A stretch of 64,000 nt of DNA from Hyperoplus lanceolatus (taxonomy: Eukaryota; Chordata; Actinopteri; Uranoscopiformes; Ammodytidae): NCBI GenBank assembly GCA_026929865.2, contig CM049410.1, forward strand, positions 9,982,001 through 10,046,000. Reading direction: 5' to 3'. Under the pieces are notes generated by a model. That model made no database searches, was not told the DNA's origin, and worked only from the letters and a program-made list of their open reading frames with translations. Shown piece by piece: positions 33,376 to 48,700 of this stretch. The position numbers were made by a program, and so were the translations under genes. Position 1 is the stretch's first letter, and each line of letters opens with the position of its first letter.

Positions 33376-35098
33376 GTAAAACTAAACACAAGTCCAGAAA
33401 CACAGTCTGTACACATGGATGTGAGCTCAATAATAGATGCACAGTGCACTATAGCGCAGAGTGGGTTCAGAGATGGAGGGAAGTCTTATAGTTTCAGTGG
33501 TATCATTCACTAGACACTAATTAGTTCCTTTGTACCTAAAGTACAGAGTAAGCTTTACTGGCTGAAATCACATCATGTAATGCACCAGTATACAAAAAAC
33601 ACTGCCATAAGAAGCTTGAATGTGATGTTCAGTGTTGAGAAAGCTTCTTCCGAACTAATGACTTCACACTGGAAGAAGTTGAACTACAGCAAAGCTCCAT
33701 AGGGAGAAATCTAGTTGAGTTAATGACAGCTACTTAGAATAAGTAGTTCAAACTAGGCCTACTTTGTACCCAAAATATATATAAAAAGGTTTAACTATAA
33801 TTGTTCACTATGGATGTAGTTGAACTATCAGCAAGCTACTGTCTGCAACATGTAGTTAAACTAGTTTATTTACCTTAAAGGTAGTTCACTACTCCCCAAC
33901 TGACTTAAACTTAATCACATGTTACGCACAAGTATACCATAAACACTGCTATTAAATGCACAGTGTATCTTCAATGATATGTTCAGACAGAACATGTGTC
34001 ACACGTCTCAGATCATTTGCTGTAATTGCTACCGGTAACAGCCGCCGCCACTCTCTTCCTCACGTGGTCTAAACAAGCGCCCAGCGCCGTGCCCTGCGCC
34101 CTCAGTGTTTTCCTGCCAGGTGATAATGAGGCTGCTGCTCAGTTTCGTTGCAGCCTTAGGGCACGGGGTCAGCAGGCAGGTGCCTCACTCAAGTGCAGCG
34201 CTGGACTCTTTTCCACTTACATTACACTGTAAAACCTAAGGTCCACAACTTGTGCTAACATAATTTTATGAGCATACTAATTAGTTGTGTGATCAAGTTA
34301 ATCGTCAATTCCCAAATAACTTGGAAGTGTTTCAATTCGTCTTCCAGCATGGCGATTGAAGAAGCAGGTACAGGTGACATTTCAGCTATGCCGCTGTTGT
34401 GATGCAAAGTATATCGGCACAGGAAGTAGGCGGTTTACTGTAACACTTTCCACTTAAGCGTCTTCCTTCCCTGAGGATTTACAGCCGCGTGAGAAGCCCT
34501 ATTGGGAGACCCTCAGGCTTTCCCACTCTGCCCACGCTAAAGATGGGTGGCTGGTGGGGGGAGGCAACCGTATATTCTGTCTGCTTGCCGTTCTTTGCTC
34601 TGGATTTCTCTAAGCCATAGTTCAAGGCAAGAAGTAGATAATATGGAGCAGTGCACAAAGAAACTGCATTGTGGTTATTCTTGGAAATGCTAATTACTCT
34701 GTAAGAAAAGGATACATATGGCTAACTGGAACATCCTGAACCCTACTGTATGGACACTTTCATGTCGATCCTGAATATATTGTAAAGAAGAAGCCAAATC
34801 TTTACCTTTCAGAATAGATTTTTAATATGATTATTTCCTTCCTGTTTTGCTCTATCTGTTGTGCTCTCTGAAAAACTCTCCTCCCTTGTCAGCCAAGCCC
34901 TTACTGACAATACTTCCCAAAACTCCACGCTTTGATGCAGCTCATCATATCTCATGGAACTCCGATATCAGATATTTTCAGGAGAGCAATCAGAGGGAAC
35001 AGCATGGAACCATCTTGCCAAGCTTAAAAGATAGATCAGAAGGAAAACACTAAACACTACCCCATTTATGTGATGAGATGTTTCCTGTGTTGAACAGA

Positions 35099-35131
<33 letters not shown>

Positions 35132-38100
35132 TGCTGTGCCTCTTGGTTGGGTTTGTGACCGTAGGAGGTCCAGGGTTCATGCAGCCATAGGCCTTCTGAA
35201 ATTGCCTGTTGAGTAAGACCACAGCAGTCTGGAGGGAGGCATTATAAAATAATCAGACAGCTCTGAGGCTTGTGTCTGAGAGGTAAGAATAGCTCTCAGT
35301 TGCATACCACATTTAAACAATTCTCCAAAAAAGATCTGTCCGTATTTGATTGCTTAATTATCCGCTGCTTTTGTAAGTTGATTATCGGTCGCTGTAGGCC
35401 TCTGATAGTCAGGTGTTAGTCAGAAGGGCATTGGAGAGGTTCAGCTTGAACATTCAGGTTAAAAGGACCCAACATGACTAGACTATGTGTAGTTCCTATT
35501 CACATCAAACAAACTTTGGTTAGCAATGATAAAAATTTGTATTGAATTGAAAGGCATCTATTTTTAATGTCAACTTAACCCTTTCAGCATGTTCTAAACT
35601 GTGCTGGACTTTTTTTTTTTTTTTTTGTACATCTATCTAAATGAATAATGCTGTTCATGAACACCTACTCCTTAAATGCAGAATCATCCTCTTTGGATCA
35701 GAGGTTTTTCAATGTTAATGAATCAGCAGGGGCCTCCTCACTGGTCAGTTGGCTGCAGATTCCCAGTCAGGAGAAAAAACAAAACAACAAAATCCTGCAG
35801 GCTACCTGGCACTCTGCCACATTCCAGTAACCCCCGGCTTGTAGGACACAAGAGGTGGAATAGAAGGAGAGAAGCAGCGTTTTAGAAATTTTCACCAAAG
35901 ATTAAGTATCATCGAGCCGCTGTGTGATATTTTACATTGCCAATGTGTTGTGAGCTTCCCCCTCTCACAGATGTGTCTCTGACACTGCAGTTTTAGGGGT
36001 TGGGGTTTCTTCAACCTGAGAAGCACATGTGGGCTTTTGATCTGGACAGTTCTTTAGCGTTTTCTGCATCCCCCCCTAGCAGGAGGTTGTGTTTGCATAG
36101 AGGGGCCTGGACAGGGACAAAATCCTGAAACTCAAACAGTTACTCAACAGCCAATTGAATTGGTAACATAACACAAGAGGTCTGAGAAGAAGGGAGTTGA
36201 AGTGAGCAGGCTCGATGACTGAACAGGAATGTCATCCCAACCTACAACGTATACTAATAGGCCTAATTTGGAGGATCATTACATGATGTTACGATAGTGG
36301 GCCTTGCTCACAGGTATGCGTCAATATTTGCCATCTCCATGTTGATCTTTAATGATTAAAGTGATTCCTAACTAGAGCTACAGCGGATTTAGGGCTTACA
36401 TGGGGAAATTATGGAATAACCTCAATTGATTCTATCAACAAATATTTATCCACATATTGAATCAGCTGTAAAATTTAGCAAACATTGTGTGAATTAGCAA
36501 CATGTACTTCCAAACAGCACTTCATATTATGTTTGTATAATACTGGAGGCAAGAGACAGAATGTAGGCGTTTAATAACTAAACTTTTGACCCTTCCCTTT
36601 CCCATGGCTGGTCACTCCTATGTCACCAAGAATTCCATAAAACGATGCAAAGTGACTGGCTTGTGGCTCAAAGAAAATTAAGGAGCGCAAAGTATGTGCC
36701 TAGTTGCGCCATCTTTAGACAATAATTTCCTTAAGAGGGCATAATGTTAGCTAAAAGTAAAAGAAGCTAATGTAGGCCTAAATGTTTGAAATAAATAGCT
36801 ATCCAGCTCAAAACACAGTTGGAATAGCTACAAATAGGCTAATGGATAAATACTACGCTATAAAAACATTGGCTGAAATAGGATGGAGAGTTTACTTTCT
36901 CTGTCATTATCTTCTAGTTAGATGATACACACTAACAAACTGGCCAGTGGCCATTATGCCACAGAGAGCAATAAAAACAAGGCATTCCCCACAACCTCAA
37001 TTATATCACTGAGACAATTGGCCCCCTCAAGAGGCCGATGCTAATTACTGTTATTACTTTGCTGCACAACAGCTTCAGGCTCGCACATGTCTATGGTTCT
37101 CATGGTTAATGTCAGAGCATTTATAGGAAACAATTCTGAATTTTAAAAGTTAATTAATTCAATCAAAATGTGTTGAACATTCCCCCAATCAGTGGTAAAT
37201 GTTACACATGATCAAACTATCAAACTCTACAATATTGAACAATATAGACTATTTGTGTGTGTCAAGATCATAGTTTAAGATACATCCACAATACCTGGAA
37301 AATATGTAAACACATACTGTATGAATTTTATATTCTGTCATTCAGAGCAAACCTAAGACTTCCCAAAATCAGAATTGTAACATTTAAAAGAAAGGAAAAA
37401 ATACATGTGTGGACATAAAGTCTCAATGACTGACTCTTTGTTCAAATTCTCTTGATGTAATAAAACATTGGTCATCAGATACACACAGCTGCATTGGCTA
37501 AAACACTAGACTCCTATTTGTTAACTCTTACTTTTTTCTTTTGTGGTTTGTGACCCAATTTATCTTAGAATGATTGTGAGGCTCCAGATGAACACTCCTC
37601 ACTTTTTTGACTTTATAAACTAAGAGGGCACTGTCACTTTCATGACCAGATCAGTCAAGATGATAAGAGAACCTTATTGCTCTGCCAAGACTTCACCAGC
37701 ATCTTTTTTTTCTTTTTTCTTTTTTATGAATTTTTATGAAAATGTTGTCATGTACTGTAGTCTCTGCTTTCAATTACTTACTACTCTGGACACACTGGAC
37801 AGCTATATTTTTTAATGTGTTGAAAGAAGAGTTGACTTCAGCCTGAGTTTTTTCTAATTTACTTTTATTGATGTGGCACTGAGCTGGAGAAATATTGAGC
37901 TGCATGAATTGCTCTAGGACACTTTTTGTGAATTGAAGCACAAGGTCTTCAGTGGCAGGCCTATAATTTCGTCGTCAGAAATCACGTTATAGTGTAACGG
38001 CTACGAGAGGCATATCACATATTAGTGGATTATGAAGCAATGATTACAGTCTGCTGTTCCCTCTGGTATAATCTCTCATCACTGCCTGCGATGCGGTTCA

Positions 38101-40208
38101 GACGGCTAATTCCTGCCTAATTGACTTGGGTGCCCATCACATCTGAAGTCACATAATACTGTGTGTGAGTTTAAGTAGTCTTCAACCTACTTTTAAGAAT
38201 AATGTTATATACAACTCCCTTTTTAAATCAAAATTATTCAAATTTAGCTTGATTTGCATATCTGAAATGACTCTAGCATCACTCAAAGCGTTGGCCAGGT
38301 GCATACAAGGGGAGCATGGAGACTATTAGCGCACATTTGCAATTCTAGGATTCCTCTGATCAGCATTCTGTGTGAAAGGCAGGTTTAGATCTGCCCAACG
38401 AGCACACCCGAGCTGTCAAAATCCGTAAACAGGAAGGCTTGAGATTCCCAATTTTCTTTCTCGAGAGAGAGATAATTCTTTATCTGAGCAAGGCAGTTTT
38501 GTTTGGCTTCTTTAGGGAGCCACGACATCTTCAATTCTGACAAACTGTCAGATTATAAAAGGCAATTAAAAAAAATACTTGTTTTTTTTGTCAAATTTGG
38601 GATTATCAGAATAGGATTAATGGATATCAGTTTCAGTGTGACGGCAAGAACACATTTTCCTTGCTTATGAAATTATAATGAACTGATTGCTCATAATTAT
38701 GTAGCTGCAGAAAAATTAAACTTTAATCAATTAATCGTTTCCCCTTTCTAGACTATAGTGTCCAAGTATGGATCACAGTTTCGAGGCAATTCCCAACACG
38801 ACGCCCTGGAGTTTCTCCTGTGGCTGCTGGACCGCGTCCATGAAGACGTCAATCTGGCCACCCCCAAAAACAACACGACCAAGGCTCCCGGAAAGGTGAG
38901 AACCAAGCAGGCTTCTGAATCATTCTGCTTCTCACTAAAAACAGCATCCACTGTCATTGGAAATATTTGCCCCTATTGTAATATTTTATGATAAAGGTTC
39001 AAACTGCATGCCCAATTGATGCATAACTAATACATGACTCATTAGGGTTAGATACATGAATTAATGCATTATATATTGAGAAGTCCTTTGGTGTGATGTA
39101 TGGCGAAGCTATTGTTAGTCAAAGCGATTGTATGATATCTAACTGATCATCATTTTCTTAATGTTAAATCACGCTTAAGGCACACATTAATTAACATGTA
39201 ATTATATTATTTTTAAAAGGGTAAGTTTCTCAGACCAGTGCATTTCCTCACTTTTCCCCACTCTTGTATTTGCAATGTCGCCAATGATAGATGCTCTAAG
39301 ATGAACAGTAGACACTGGCAAATCTTTACAGATGTTTTTCTTCCAGTCGTTCAAATCACAAATGTCCATTAATACTAAATTCTAACCTCACTGATAAGGA
39401 CATCTTGAATTGTTTTGATAATTCGACAGATAGCCTCTACATAGTTACAGTAACTCTCTCTCTCTCTCTCTCCAGATTAGCACCTGGTGTCAAAATTTGT
39501 TCTGCAGTGCTTGGTTTTCATTTATCTACACACCAATGTGATAATTCAATGTGGGCAGCATCGCACTGTGTCTAACGCATTGCCCGTCCTGATAATCCTT
39601 GAATGCAACTTTAAACTACTCTGCTGTGAGCGAGCAAGGCAGAATTTGCATGTATTATTAAACAAATGTTTTTTACTTTTTGAATTAGGCATCCCACGTT
39701 TTTGTGGCTCTATTGGGGCAATAACCAGCGGCATAATTTATGAGCAGTGCTACACTGGCTGTTCGTGAGTCATTCCAGATACATCCACTCAAAATTGGTG
39801 CCCCTTGTTCCCTGAGGTGCTAACTCTAACGATTTATTCTGTTGTTTCATCAATGTTGGATCGGGAGGTATCGAGACCAGGAAGTCTCACACTACCAAGG
39901 CTCTACATAGGATATTATAAGATCTAAGATCCTATTTTTTAATGAAATTGGTATGACCCACATGCATTGTCTCCGTATTGAATACTTGTATCAACTAAAA
40001 GGAAGAAAATATGTTCTACAAGGAACAGGAGTGCACCATCAGCACAGAATAACACTCAAGGTCATATTGAAAGTTTTGGCTAGTCTGCAGAAGTACACCC
40101 AGCCCCTAGTCTCTGGCTTCATTTATTCCAACACGGTTGATACTCAATCCCTCCATTAGCATGTGGGTGATTAAAGGAGGCAGGGAGACAAATTAAGAGG
40201 AAGTAATA

Positions 40209-40291
<83 letters not shown>

Positions 40292-42660
40292 GCGCTTGTG
40301 TTCATGTGACTGTCTAACAGGAATCGTGTGGACAATGTTCGCTGCCATCCTCTGTGGGATTCCAGCTCCCCTGTATCAATGCAAATCTTACACACAACTA
40401 CAGAATATTCTGATATGCATTAACTAAGCTTCCATTGGCCCTTAATTCGGTACGAGAGTGAGAGCGAGGTTTTGGGAGTAGTGGAGTAGCTGGAATGTGT
40501 CTTTGAGTGCACATGGCTCCTCAGCGGACATGACAGCAGGTTGGGACTGGAGAGCTGTTGATAAGGCCTGTCATGATGAGTCTGCAGCACCCTGAGAAAT
40601 TGTCATTGCACCTTTTAACACCCTTGAGGTGTGGAGGACACAAGCCTTTCAATAACCTTTATCCTGGAACCTGAGATATGATGTTTTCAGAACCATTTGT
40701 TTGTGCTGACATTCATTGTCCCCAGAGGATCAACCCCACTGACATATTTGATCCCATTTGATAAACTTTTGACTATGAGGTTGGAATTTAAAAATATATA
40801 GGTTGGATGGAATTAGGTATAGATATCCACATAGCCTAGAGGCCTAATGACGTAAGTGAACCCCTGACCTTTCCAATTAGCACAAGCAGTACGTTTAGGT
40901 TTCCAGCTATCCCATGAAACATCTTATAGAAGGACTAGCATGACACATGCGCCTCATCATCAAGTCAAATTTTTATTTTTTCAAATACTTTGGTTTATAT
41001 TTAATCTAACAATATTCTCAACAGAATTATCTATATTGCTAATTATCAAATGTCTAACACGTTAATGGGCTAAAACCAAGTTGACGAACATAATAAAAAT
41101 TAAACCTGATTTAATCAGCATGTTAGCATGCTCACATTGACAATGCTCATATGATGTAGTTTGACTCTTGTTCATGTACAAGGTATCAAGACACAGCTAA
41201 GGCCTAGAAGAGATTGTCTAGTTTATCAGTGGTATTCTCTTTGCAGATGATGTTTTCCTTTTGGCTTCAGCAAACCGTAACCTGCACTAAATCTTTTGAC
41301 GAAAAGACGTGTCAGATACAAGCAGTTGAGATGAAATGAGTCAGACTGTGCTGACTAAGTTCGCAAAGTCTGTCATGATTGCATTTTATGATGCATTAAA
41401 AGCAACATGCTGTATCTTTCTTAAAGAGTCACCAGATGCCCGTAATAAGCTCTTGGTCTAAATTGCAGGAGGTACAGCTTTATATGAAACAGTCATCTTA
41501 GCCGCTTTGTATAGTCTATGATTAGTCAATTCCCTCGGTAAACATTGTGTCAATTTACGGGACTGTAAAACCTCTGACATGTTTGATTAGGGATTATTTT
41601 ACAATAATATAGTGCTGTGATAGAAAATTCTGCATATGTATAAATATCCCCTACAGTCTGAGAGGGAGAAGGAAGGGAAGAGAATCTCCATGGCCTCAGT
41701 CCAGAGCAGCAAATCTCTTGTGACAGTTGTCTCTTATGTTCGTCCAGGCCATGTGCCATCAGCCAGTGTGGGCTCTTTGCAGACACCGAGCTTGTCATGG
41801 ATTTGAGTTTTTATCAGTGAGGAAACATGCGGACAGATAGGCCTCTGCTCAGTATCAGGAGCGGGAGAGAAATGATTCCAGTAATTCCGTCTCCCCATGA
41901 ATCACAGTCTACTCCTTTCCTTATTCTCTGATTTGTCTCCTTCAAACTTTTCGCATACTGTACCTCTGTAAGAATGTACAGTAAAGCTGTGGTATGCAGT
42001 CCACTGTTAGTGCTCCACCCACAAAAGGAGCTTTGTGAGGGCAGAGAGAGGGCCCCATTGAGGGCAGGAGAAGGGCAGCCGCTTAAATCGCACTCCACTG
42101 AAACTTAAAAGTACCACACAGGATAATTTTTTTAGTCTGTGATTGTTTGTTGGTTCACCTCAGTGTTAATCTCCTCTGCTGCCACCCCTGCTGGAGCTGC
42201 AGTGATGCTTGCAGAGTCATCCAGGGTCACAGCCAGCCCAATGGGAGGCGTCAGCCCCGTTTACCAGTCCATGCACGTTCACAGCCAAAGAGTCAGCAAC
42301 TCCATCCTCTTCCGCAGCTAATTCAGGAGCCCATGGGCCTCTGCTAATTGCTTTTAAGCATGTGTTGTTAGTTACCACTTAGCACGGGAGAGACGGAGCC
42401 CGGTGAAAAAGCCCTGTTCTATGTTCGCTTGGGCTGGCTTTGTATTCGCGAGTGTCGGAGTTGTTGGAGCGAAAGTATTTTGTTTTTGTAATGGAGGGTG
42501 ACAGTTCAAAATCCAGCACACGCAAAAGAAGATGCACACTACACACATTCACAATGATTTACCGTTGACTCCCCATGGCTCAGATAGCACACGTTCTCTC
42601 CTGGTTTGTTGATAGTTTTTCACTTAGGAGACACAGTGCAAATGCGAATCTTGCTTTCTT

Positions 42661-42707
<47 letters not shown>

Positions 42708-45700
42708 GAATGTGGCTCTTTGTAAGTGGCAGGAAGAAAGAGACACTTGTTGTGCACCCATAGTACAGAGAGGGAGAGGTGAGACAGAGTTATCTGCAAT
42801 AGTGTGGCAATGTCTTTTTTTGAGGGAGCAGGCCAATAGACTGAATTGCAATTGAATTATTGTCACTTTATGAGGGCTCACCTATAGTAGGGTGACAGCG
42901 AAAGGAAGATACTCTGTGTATTAATGGATTATCGAACTTGTTAACAATCAATAGGTGGTTCATCTGGCCAGTAATCACTGGAAAGTCCAAGAAAATGAGT
43001 GTATTTACTTTTAACAAACAGGCCAGACAAAGTATTATAAGTGTAAAACATTGTTGTATTGCTGCTCAATTTAGAGGCTTAATTAGATTGGAGGACATTA
43101 ACTAGATGAGAATGAACATGCTGGGCAACATGCTGGCACATTATATTCTAATAACATTTTGCTTGGATCAACAAACAAGGGCTGGAGCTTTGAATACCTA
43201 TAGTACATAACATTACATGGGTTACACCAACCTCTGAGTTCAGTTTGATCTGGGTGAGTGCAGTTTGTACGCTGAGTCTCATGTCGGCCCAGTGACTGTG
43301 AACACGTTTCCAGATTGGACGGATGTCTCACAACACAGTCATGATAATGGCGATTAACCAATAATCAATTATTTATTGACGTTCAAATGTATATGAAGTG
43401 CAGCTGTACATTAGCTCTCAGAGACAGCAGGTCTGTACTGTATGTTCCCAGTAATGCAGGACTAACTTCTTGATATGGGTGGATTAGCTGCTTCCTCATC
43501 CTCCTTCAGCATAACAATCACGATAGGGGCCGTCTTTGTTGTGCATTGAGTGTGCTCTCCTTACATCCAGACGGCAATCAAGACATTGTACCAAGGTCTG
43601 AAACTTCTTATTCACATGCCCGGAAATGCACCTCTAAACTCCACCCTGCTGGACACGAATGGTTCTCGTGAATTTTGTATTATTTTCCTGCTTTGTGTAT
43701 GTTTCCTCTCCGCTCCGCCTTTGATTCTGGCCACCCTGCCAAGCTGAAATGGCTTCCTGTGGCTCAGAGCCACCCAGCTGGAAAAGCAGCTATGAAGGAA
43801 GGGTTAGAATATGACTGCTCTGTTTGAGGTGTCCCACCTCCAACCCAAGTCAGTGTTGATTGGCTGAAAGCCTTAAAGCTATAGTGTGTAACTCTTTCGT
43901 ATAAATGAATGTCAGTTACATTCAAGCCAATTGCCAAATGGGTTGACAGAAAAGTTGATTAAGCCTATCAGCTCCACAAAACTCTCTCTCAAATAAACCA
44001 TGCTGGTTTATTTGTCAGGGGCTGTCTAACTGTGGCACAGACACAATTAAGCCTCAACTGTCTGACTGCTCCAGACAACATCACAACTAGTTTAAAGAAC
44101 ACTTAATGGACATTTCTATAAACTGCACACTCTAGAGGGAGTCCAGCCCGGAAAACATTTTCCTTCTCATTAAGTTGTGAAGTGCTTTTAAAAAATAAAA
44201 GGAAACCAAATTACCATTTGCTTTTGTGGGATTTTGACACCTCAGAGAGGCTACGTAAGTGTAATTATTTTAACAGTTAAATATCCGTCAGTTCAAATTT
44301 ATAAATCAGCAGCACGCAAAGCTTTGAACTCTCAAGGATTTCTCGTCATGTGTGCTTTGCCCGAGGAGAATAAAAAAACTCCTCACCTTGTTTTCCAGAG
44401 AAGTGTCGTTAAATCAGCAGCCTGATTCGTTATTTAGTAAAAAGAAATTCCCGCACACACAAATTATTCCCAACCCTGCTGTGTTGGATTGGCAGACTCC
44501 AACAATTTAAGTGATTCGGATTTGCTGAGTGGAGGCTTTCCAGAGAGTGTGTCAATTCAATTGCCTGAAACCAGGCTGACTGAGATGATTTAAACAGTTG
44601 TTGATAGACATAATTTACGCAGGGAGGCCTTCATGTCACGCCGGGTCCACTTTTAATGTGTTATCTAGGGTTAAATTGAATCTGCCTCTGAAAATAAATG
44701 GATTTGAAAAATAAATTATAATTATCTATCCAGCTCCACCGACAAATGCCAGTTTTAGAGAAAGAGCTTTGATTAACTACAGCAAAGTTTGTATTTCAAT
44801 ATTTTCCTGAACTTGTTTATTGCCATTTGTGGTATCCATTAAAACTCTACCTACGAGGCAGACCAGAGGCTCCTTTATGCCTCAGTCGATTGATGTGTGT
44901 AGTCATTTCATTCTCGTCTGTGGCACCACATTCATCAGTGGCAGCCACAGAAACAGCAGGGTAATAACAAACCTCATCAGCTCAGGAGGCTGACCCCGCT
45001 TTCTTTAGAATTAATTTCCCCCTCAGCCTCTCCTTTTGCTCTCTTCAAGGCGGGATGCGTTTTCTCAGACATCTCACAAAGTCACATACTGCAAGAACCT
45101 TTCTAGTAAATTTCTCCCAAGTTTGTTCCTGGATATTGAGAGAATGCTGTTTAAACAGTCCCTGTTTGGGCCCCCTGTTTGAGCATAATACTGTTGTACT
45201 GTACAGAGGCAAATAAACAGGGAGCCAGAGAGCAGTGATTGACTCCACTGGACACTTCGGGCTCAAATTCTGCTATCATGGTGATGAGCTGTTGCTCATA
45301 TCAAAATGAAAGATTTTTTCGATGTTGTTGTTAAAAGGTTTATAAAATTGGAACATCATCATCGTATTTCTAAGTAATGCCATGTAGGCCAACACTCTTT
45401 TTACCCCCGAAACCAAAACCTACCTGCAAAAACCGTAACTCTTCCAGTATGTTGCTTAAACGTCATTTGGGCAAAATGTTCAAAGTTAACAAGAATTGTT
45501 TTGCTCTTATCAAGTGTGGTTGATCTTCATAAAAATATATTCTGTCTAAAATAATCACTCAGCATGATTGTTTAATTACTCTTAAGTACAAAAACTATTA
45601 GTAGTAAACTTTCGGTACCGTTAGCCACGTCCAAATGTAGCATAGCTTAGCACTAATTCTGAAAATGAGGACACACAGCTCTTACTTTATCAGCTGGTTA

Positions 45701-48700
45701 CGTCACAACCTTGCTGTGGCAACAAGCCCCCTGTTGTTTCCAATCTTAGTGCTAAGCTAAGCTAACAGCTGCTGGAGTCAACATATTTACCATACAGACA
45801 TATCTTACACTGCAAGAAAACTCAAACTATTCCATAAATTAGTACTTATTTATTACAAACTCATACAACTAGCCTTTGTACAAAATACAAACCTGAATAA
45901 GGCGCCAGTCCATCACAGTTAGAATACCAGAAGGCTCTTATTTTTTATGGGATTGTCATAAGAAACATTGAAAACCCAGCAGTGCCTTTACTCAGACAGA
46001 GAAAAAGGGGTCAGGTAATAAAGTCTTGGTTGTTCCTACTGTGAGTATATATCCACTGAGAACAAATAGCTCTTAGAAAAATGAAAGGGTGTAGAAGAAA
46101 AGGTTTAGAGAGGCCAGCTGCCAAGATTCATCATAGTGTTCCCATGTCTGAAGTTAGCACAATCATTATATTTACTCAGACACATCCTCAGTAAGTTATC
46201 TCTTACCTCTATGGATTGACTCAGTCCTAGGTCAGATCTGTTGGGTGTTAAGAGAAATGTTCTTCAAGTCTATGGCATATACAGTCATCAATCACAACGC
46301 TCAGCTTATGTCTACCTTTTAAAATGTGTCTCAATCCCAAAACAAAGGGCTATTTGCAACTCTCACCACACAGTCTGTCAGAAAGCGTGTTGACGGAGCA
46401 TCAAGAATTATTAGGCCCAGAGAACAGAGCCTCCTCCCTGATGATTGCATCTTGGCTTCCTTTTGTCTCTGTTGCTGTCACCATGTCTGTCTGATCCATC
46501 ACAGTTTTATTCCCTTCACTCTGTCTCATTTCATTTGTCTTGTTAAAAGCTTTCAGAATTTCATTTCCATCTGGCAATGATGAAATCCATTTTGAGGCCG
46601 TCGCTCTCTTGTCCTTCAGATTCTTGCTCTCAGGCTTGAAGAGGCAGCATAAACAACACTAAGGGTAGGATTCATTGAGGAGCCTTTTGTGGCTCGCCTA
46701 ACATGATAAAATAAAAAAAGATACCACAGCTACCACAAAAGATAAAACTTTCATACTTCTTTTTTTGACTGACGCTTCATAGTTTCATGATTTTAAATCA
46801 TACTGAACATTTCCGCCTGATGCGTTGCTCAGAAGGAATCAATCTTTTTGAAAATGTACTTTATTTCTCTTCTCTTGGAATTTCATTGGAATTTCTTGGA
46901 TGTTTCTTCAAATGCTAACACAATTACTCTAACAATACTGACACAGTGATGCGATGTTAAAGGCATGCTCAGAGATTGTAATCCAGAACCCTTTTTGTCA
47001 AAATCAGCAAATATCTACTCACCATTCTCTACCTGTCCATCGTGTGTGCACTATGAAAAATAGCTGGGTATTTATACACAGCCTCGGCTCCGTCAACAGC
47101 AATCTAAAAAAAGATAAAGTTCAGCTCAGGCCGATGGATGTTGGCCATAGATGCTAAAATAATGTAAGGGGTCAACAAAGTGAAAGTAATTCATCCTGCA
47201 GCAAACAAGATTTTCAACGGCATCCACATCCACATACCATATTTTATGGTCAATCGTACCATTATTCTGAAAAAGCCTCAACTGCTGGGCAAGTCACCTT
47301 TTCTCTGTGAACAAACTTGACTTTGTGACACTCTATTGATCACAATGGCAGAAATCCACTATGTTGATTGTATCTTGGCTCAGAGGTGAGGGCACAGAAC
47401 AGGAGCCATTGGAGAACTTTGTATTTTGATCAAAGACAGTTCATCAGAACCGATGCTTGCACACAGGGAATCACCATGGTGGATACGGGTTGCAATATAA
47501 TGCCAAAATAATACTTTTCCCATAGTGAAACTTTAAGACAAACTTAACATCTGACAGCCATGAGATGATTAAGATGGACTATGGATATACTGTATACATA
47601 CATGTATTCTCTCAGTTGTTTTAATGAAAACACAAGTCTCACTGTATAACATCTATGACCTTAATGGTCTCCGCTATCTAGACAGGTGAACTGACCAGCT
47701 GCTTCAGGGCCACGTCTTCTCAGTCAAAACTAGAGCAGACTGAGCCCCGCAGACTGTACTATACAGCTCCTGTAGGCACAGCAGTCATTCCGTTACAACC
47801 GAGAGGTCACTTTGAGTCCATGCAGCGATGTCCAGGCACTTAGCATGTCTATACAAATGCAGCAATCGCACACAGGGGATAATGGGCCGAGGGGTCCGGG
47901 AAAATAGCTTATATCGTCTCTATCATTGGAAGCTATTTATAGAGACGGACTCACGCGACAGGGGGCAGCGTTGAAGGAGACTGTCCATTATTTATCAAAG
48001 CGCTGTACGTCAGATATGTTTACTACTTTGACTTTCTGAGTCTTTCAATAACACTCTCCTGTCTCTCGCTCCATCTCCATCTGACATTATTGACACACAC
48101 ACTCACACACACATGCAGCATCTCTCCCATCTCTCACTCTTTGTTACAGTTGGTTCTTGTTCTCGATCACTCCTTCATAGTGCTTTTCTCCAGCACATGT
48201 CCATCCTTGTGTGTTTCCATAGCGTGTTTAAATTATTCACATCAGGGCCATTACTGTGACCTGCCCAATTCCCCCCCCCCATTTACAATCTATCTTCCAC
48301 CACCATCCAGGATGAGACAGGTGGTCTGTGAGGGCACATTTCCTGTATTTTCACCACAGTGAGAGTGAAAGTGCCTGAGTTCCTTTAGAGATGGGTCCAC
48401 TCACAGAGACAAATCACTCCCGGCAACATTTTTTGGGGGTGAATTATTGAAAGCCTCCCACCATGGGACAGAGTGCCCCGTTAATCTCTGCGTTTTCAGG
48501 CTTTCAACTCTGTACGTATGGATGTCCAGGAGTCAACAACTTCGGATATTTAACGAAGACTTGGGCCTGTCGGCTTTTGCAACCTCGCTGCGGAAATTGA
48601 TAATGAGTAAACGCAATGCTGTTTCCACAGTTGCCAAATCTCTTTTTAATAATGTTGATCTCGCTGGGGAACCCCCTCTGAGCAAAATAAAAGGAAAAAC

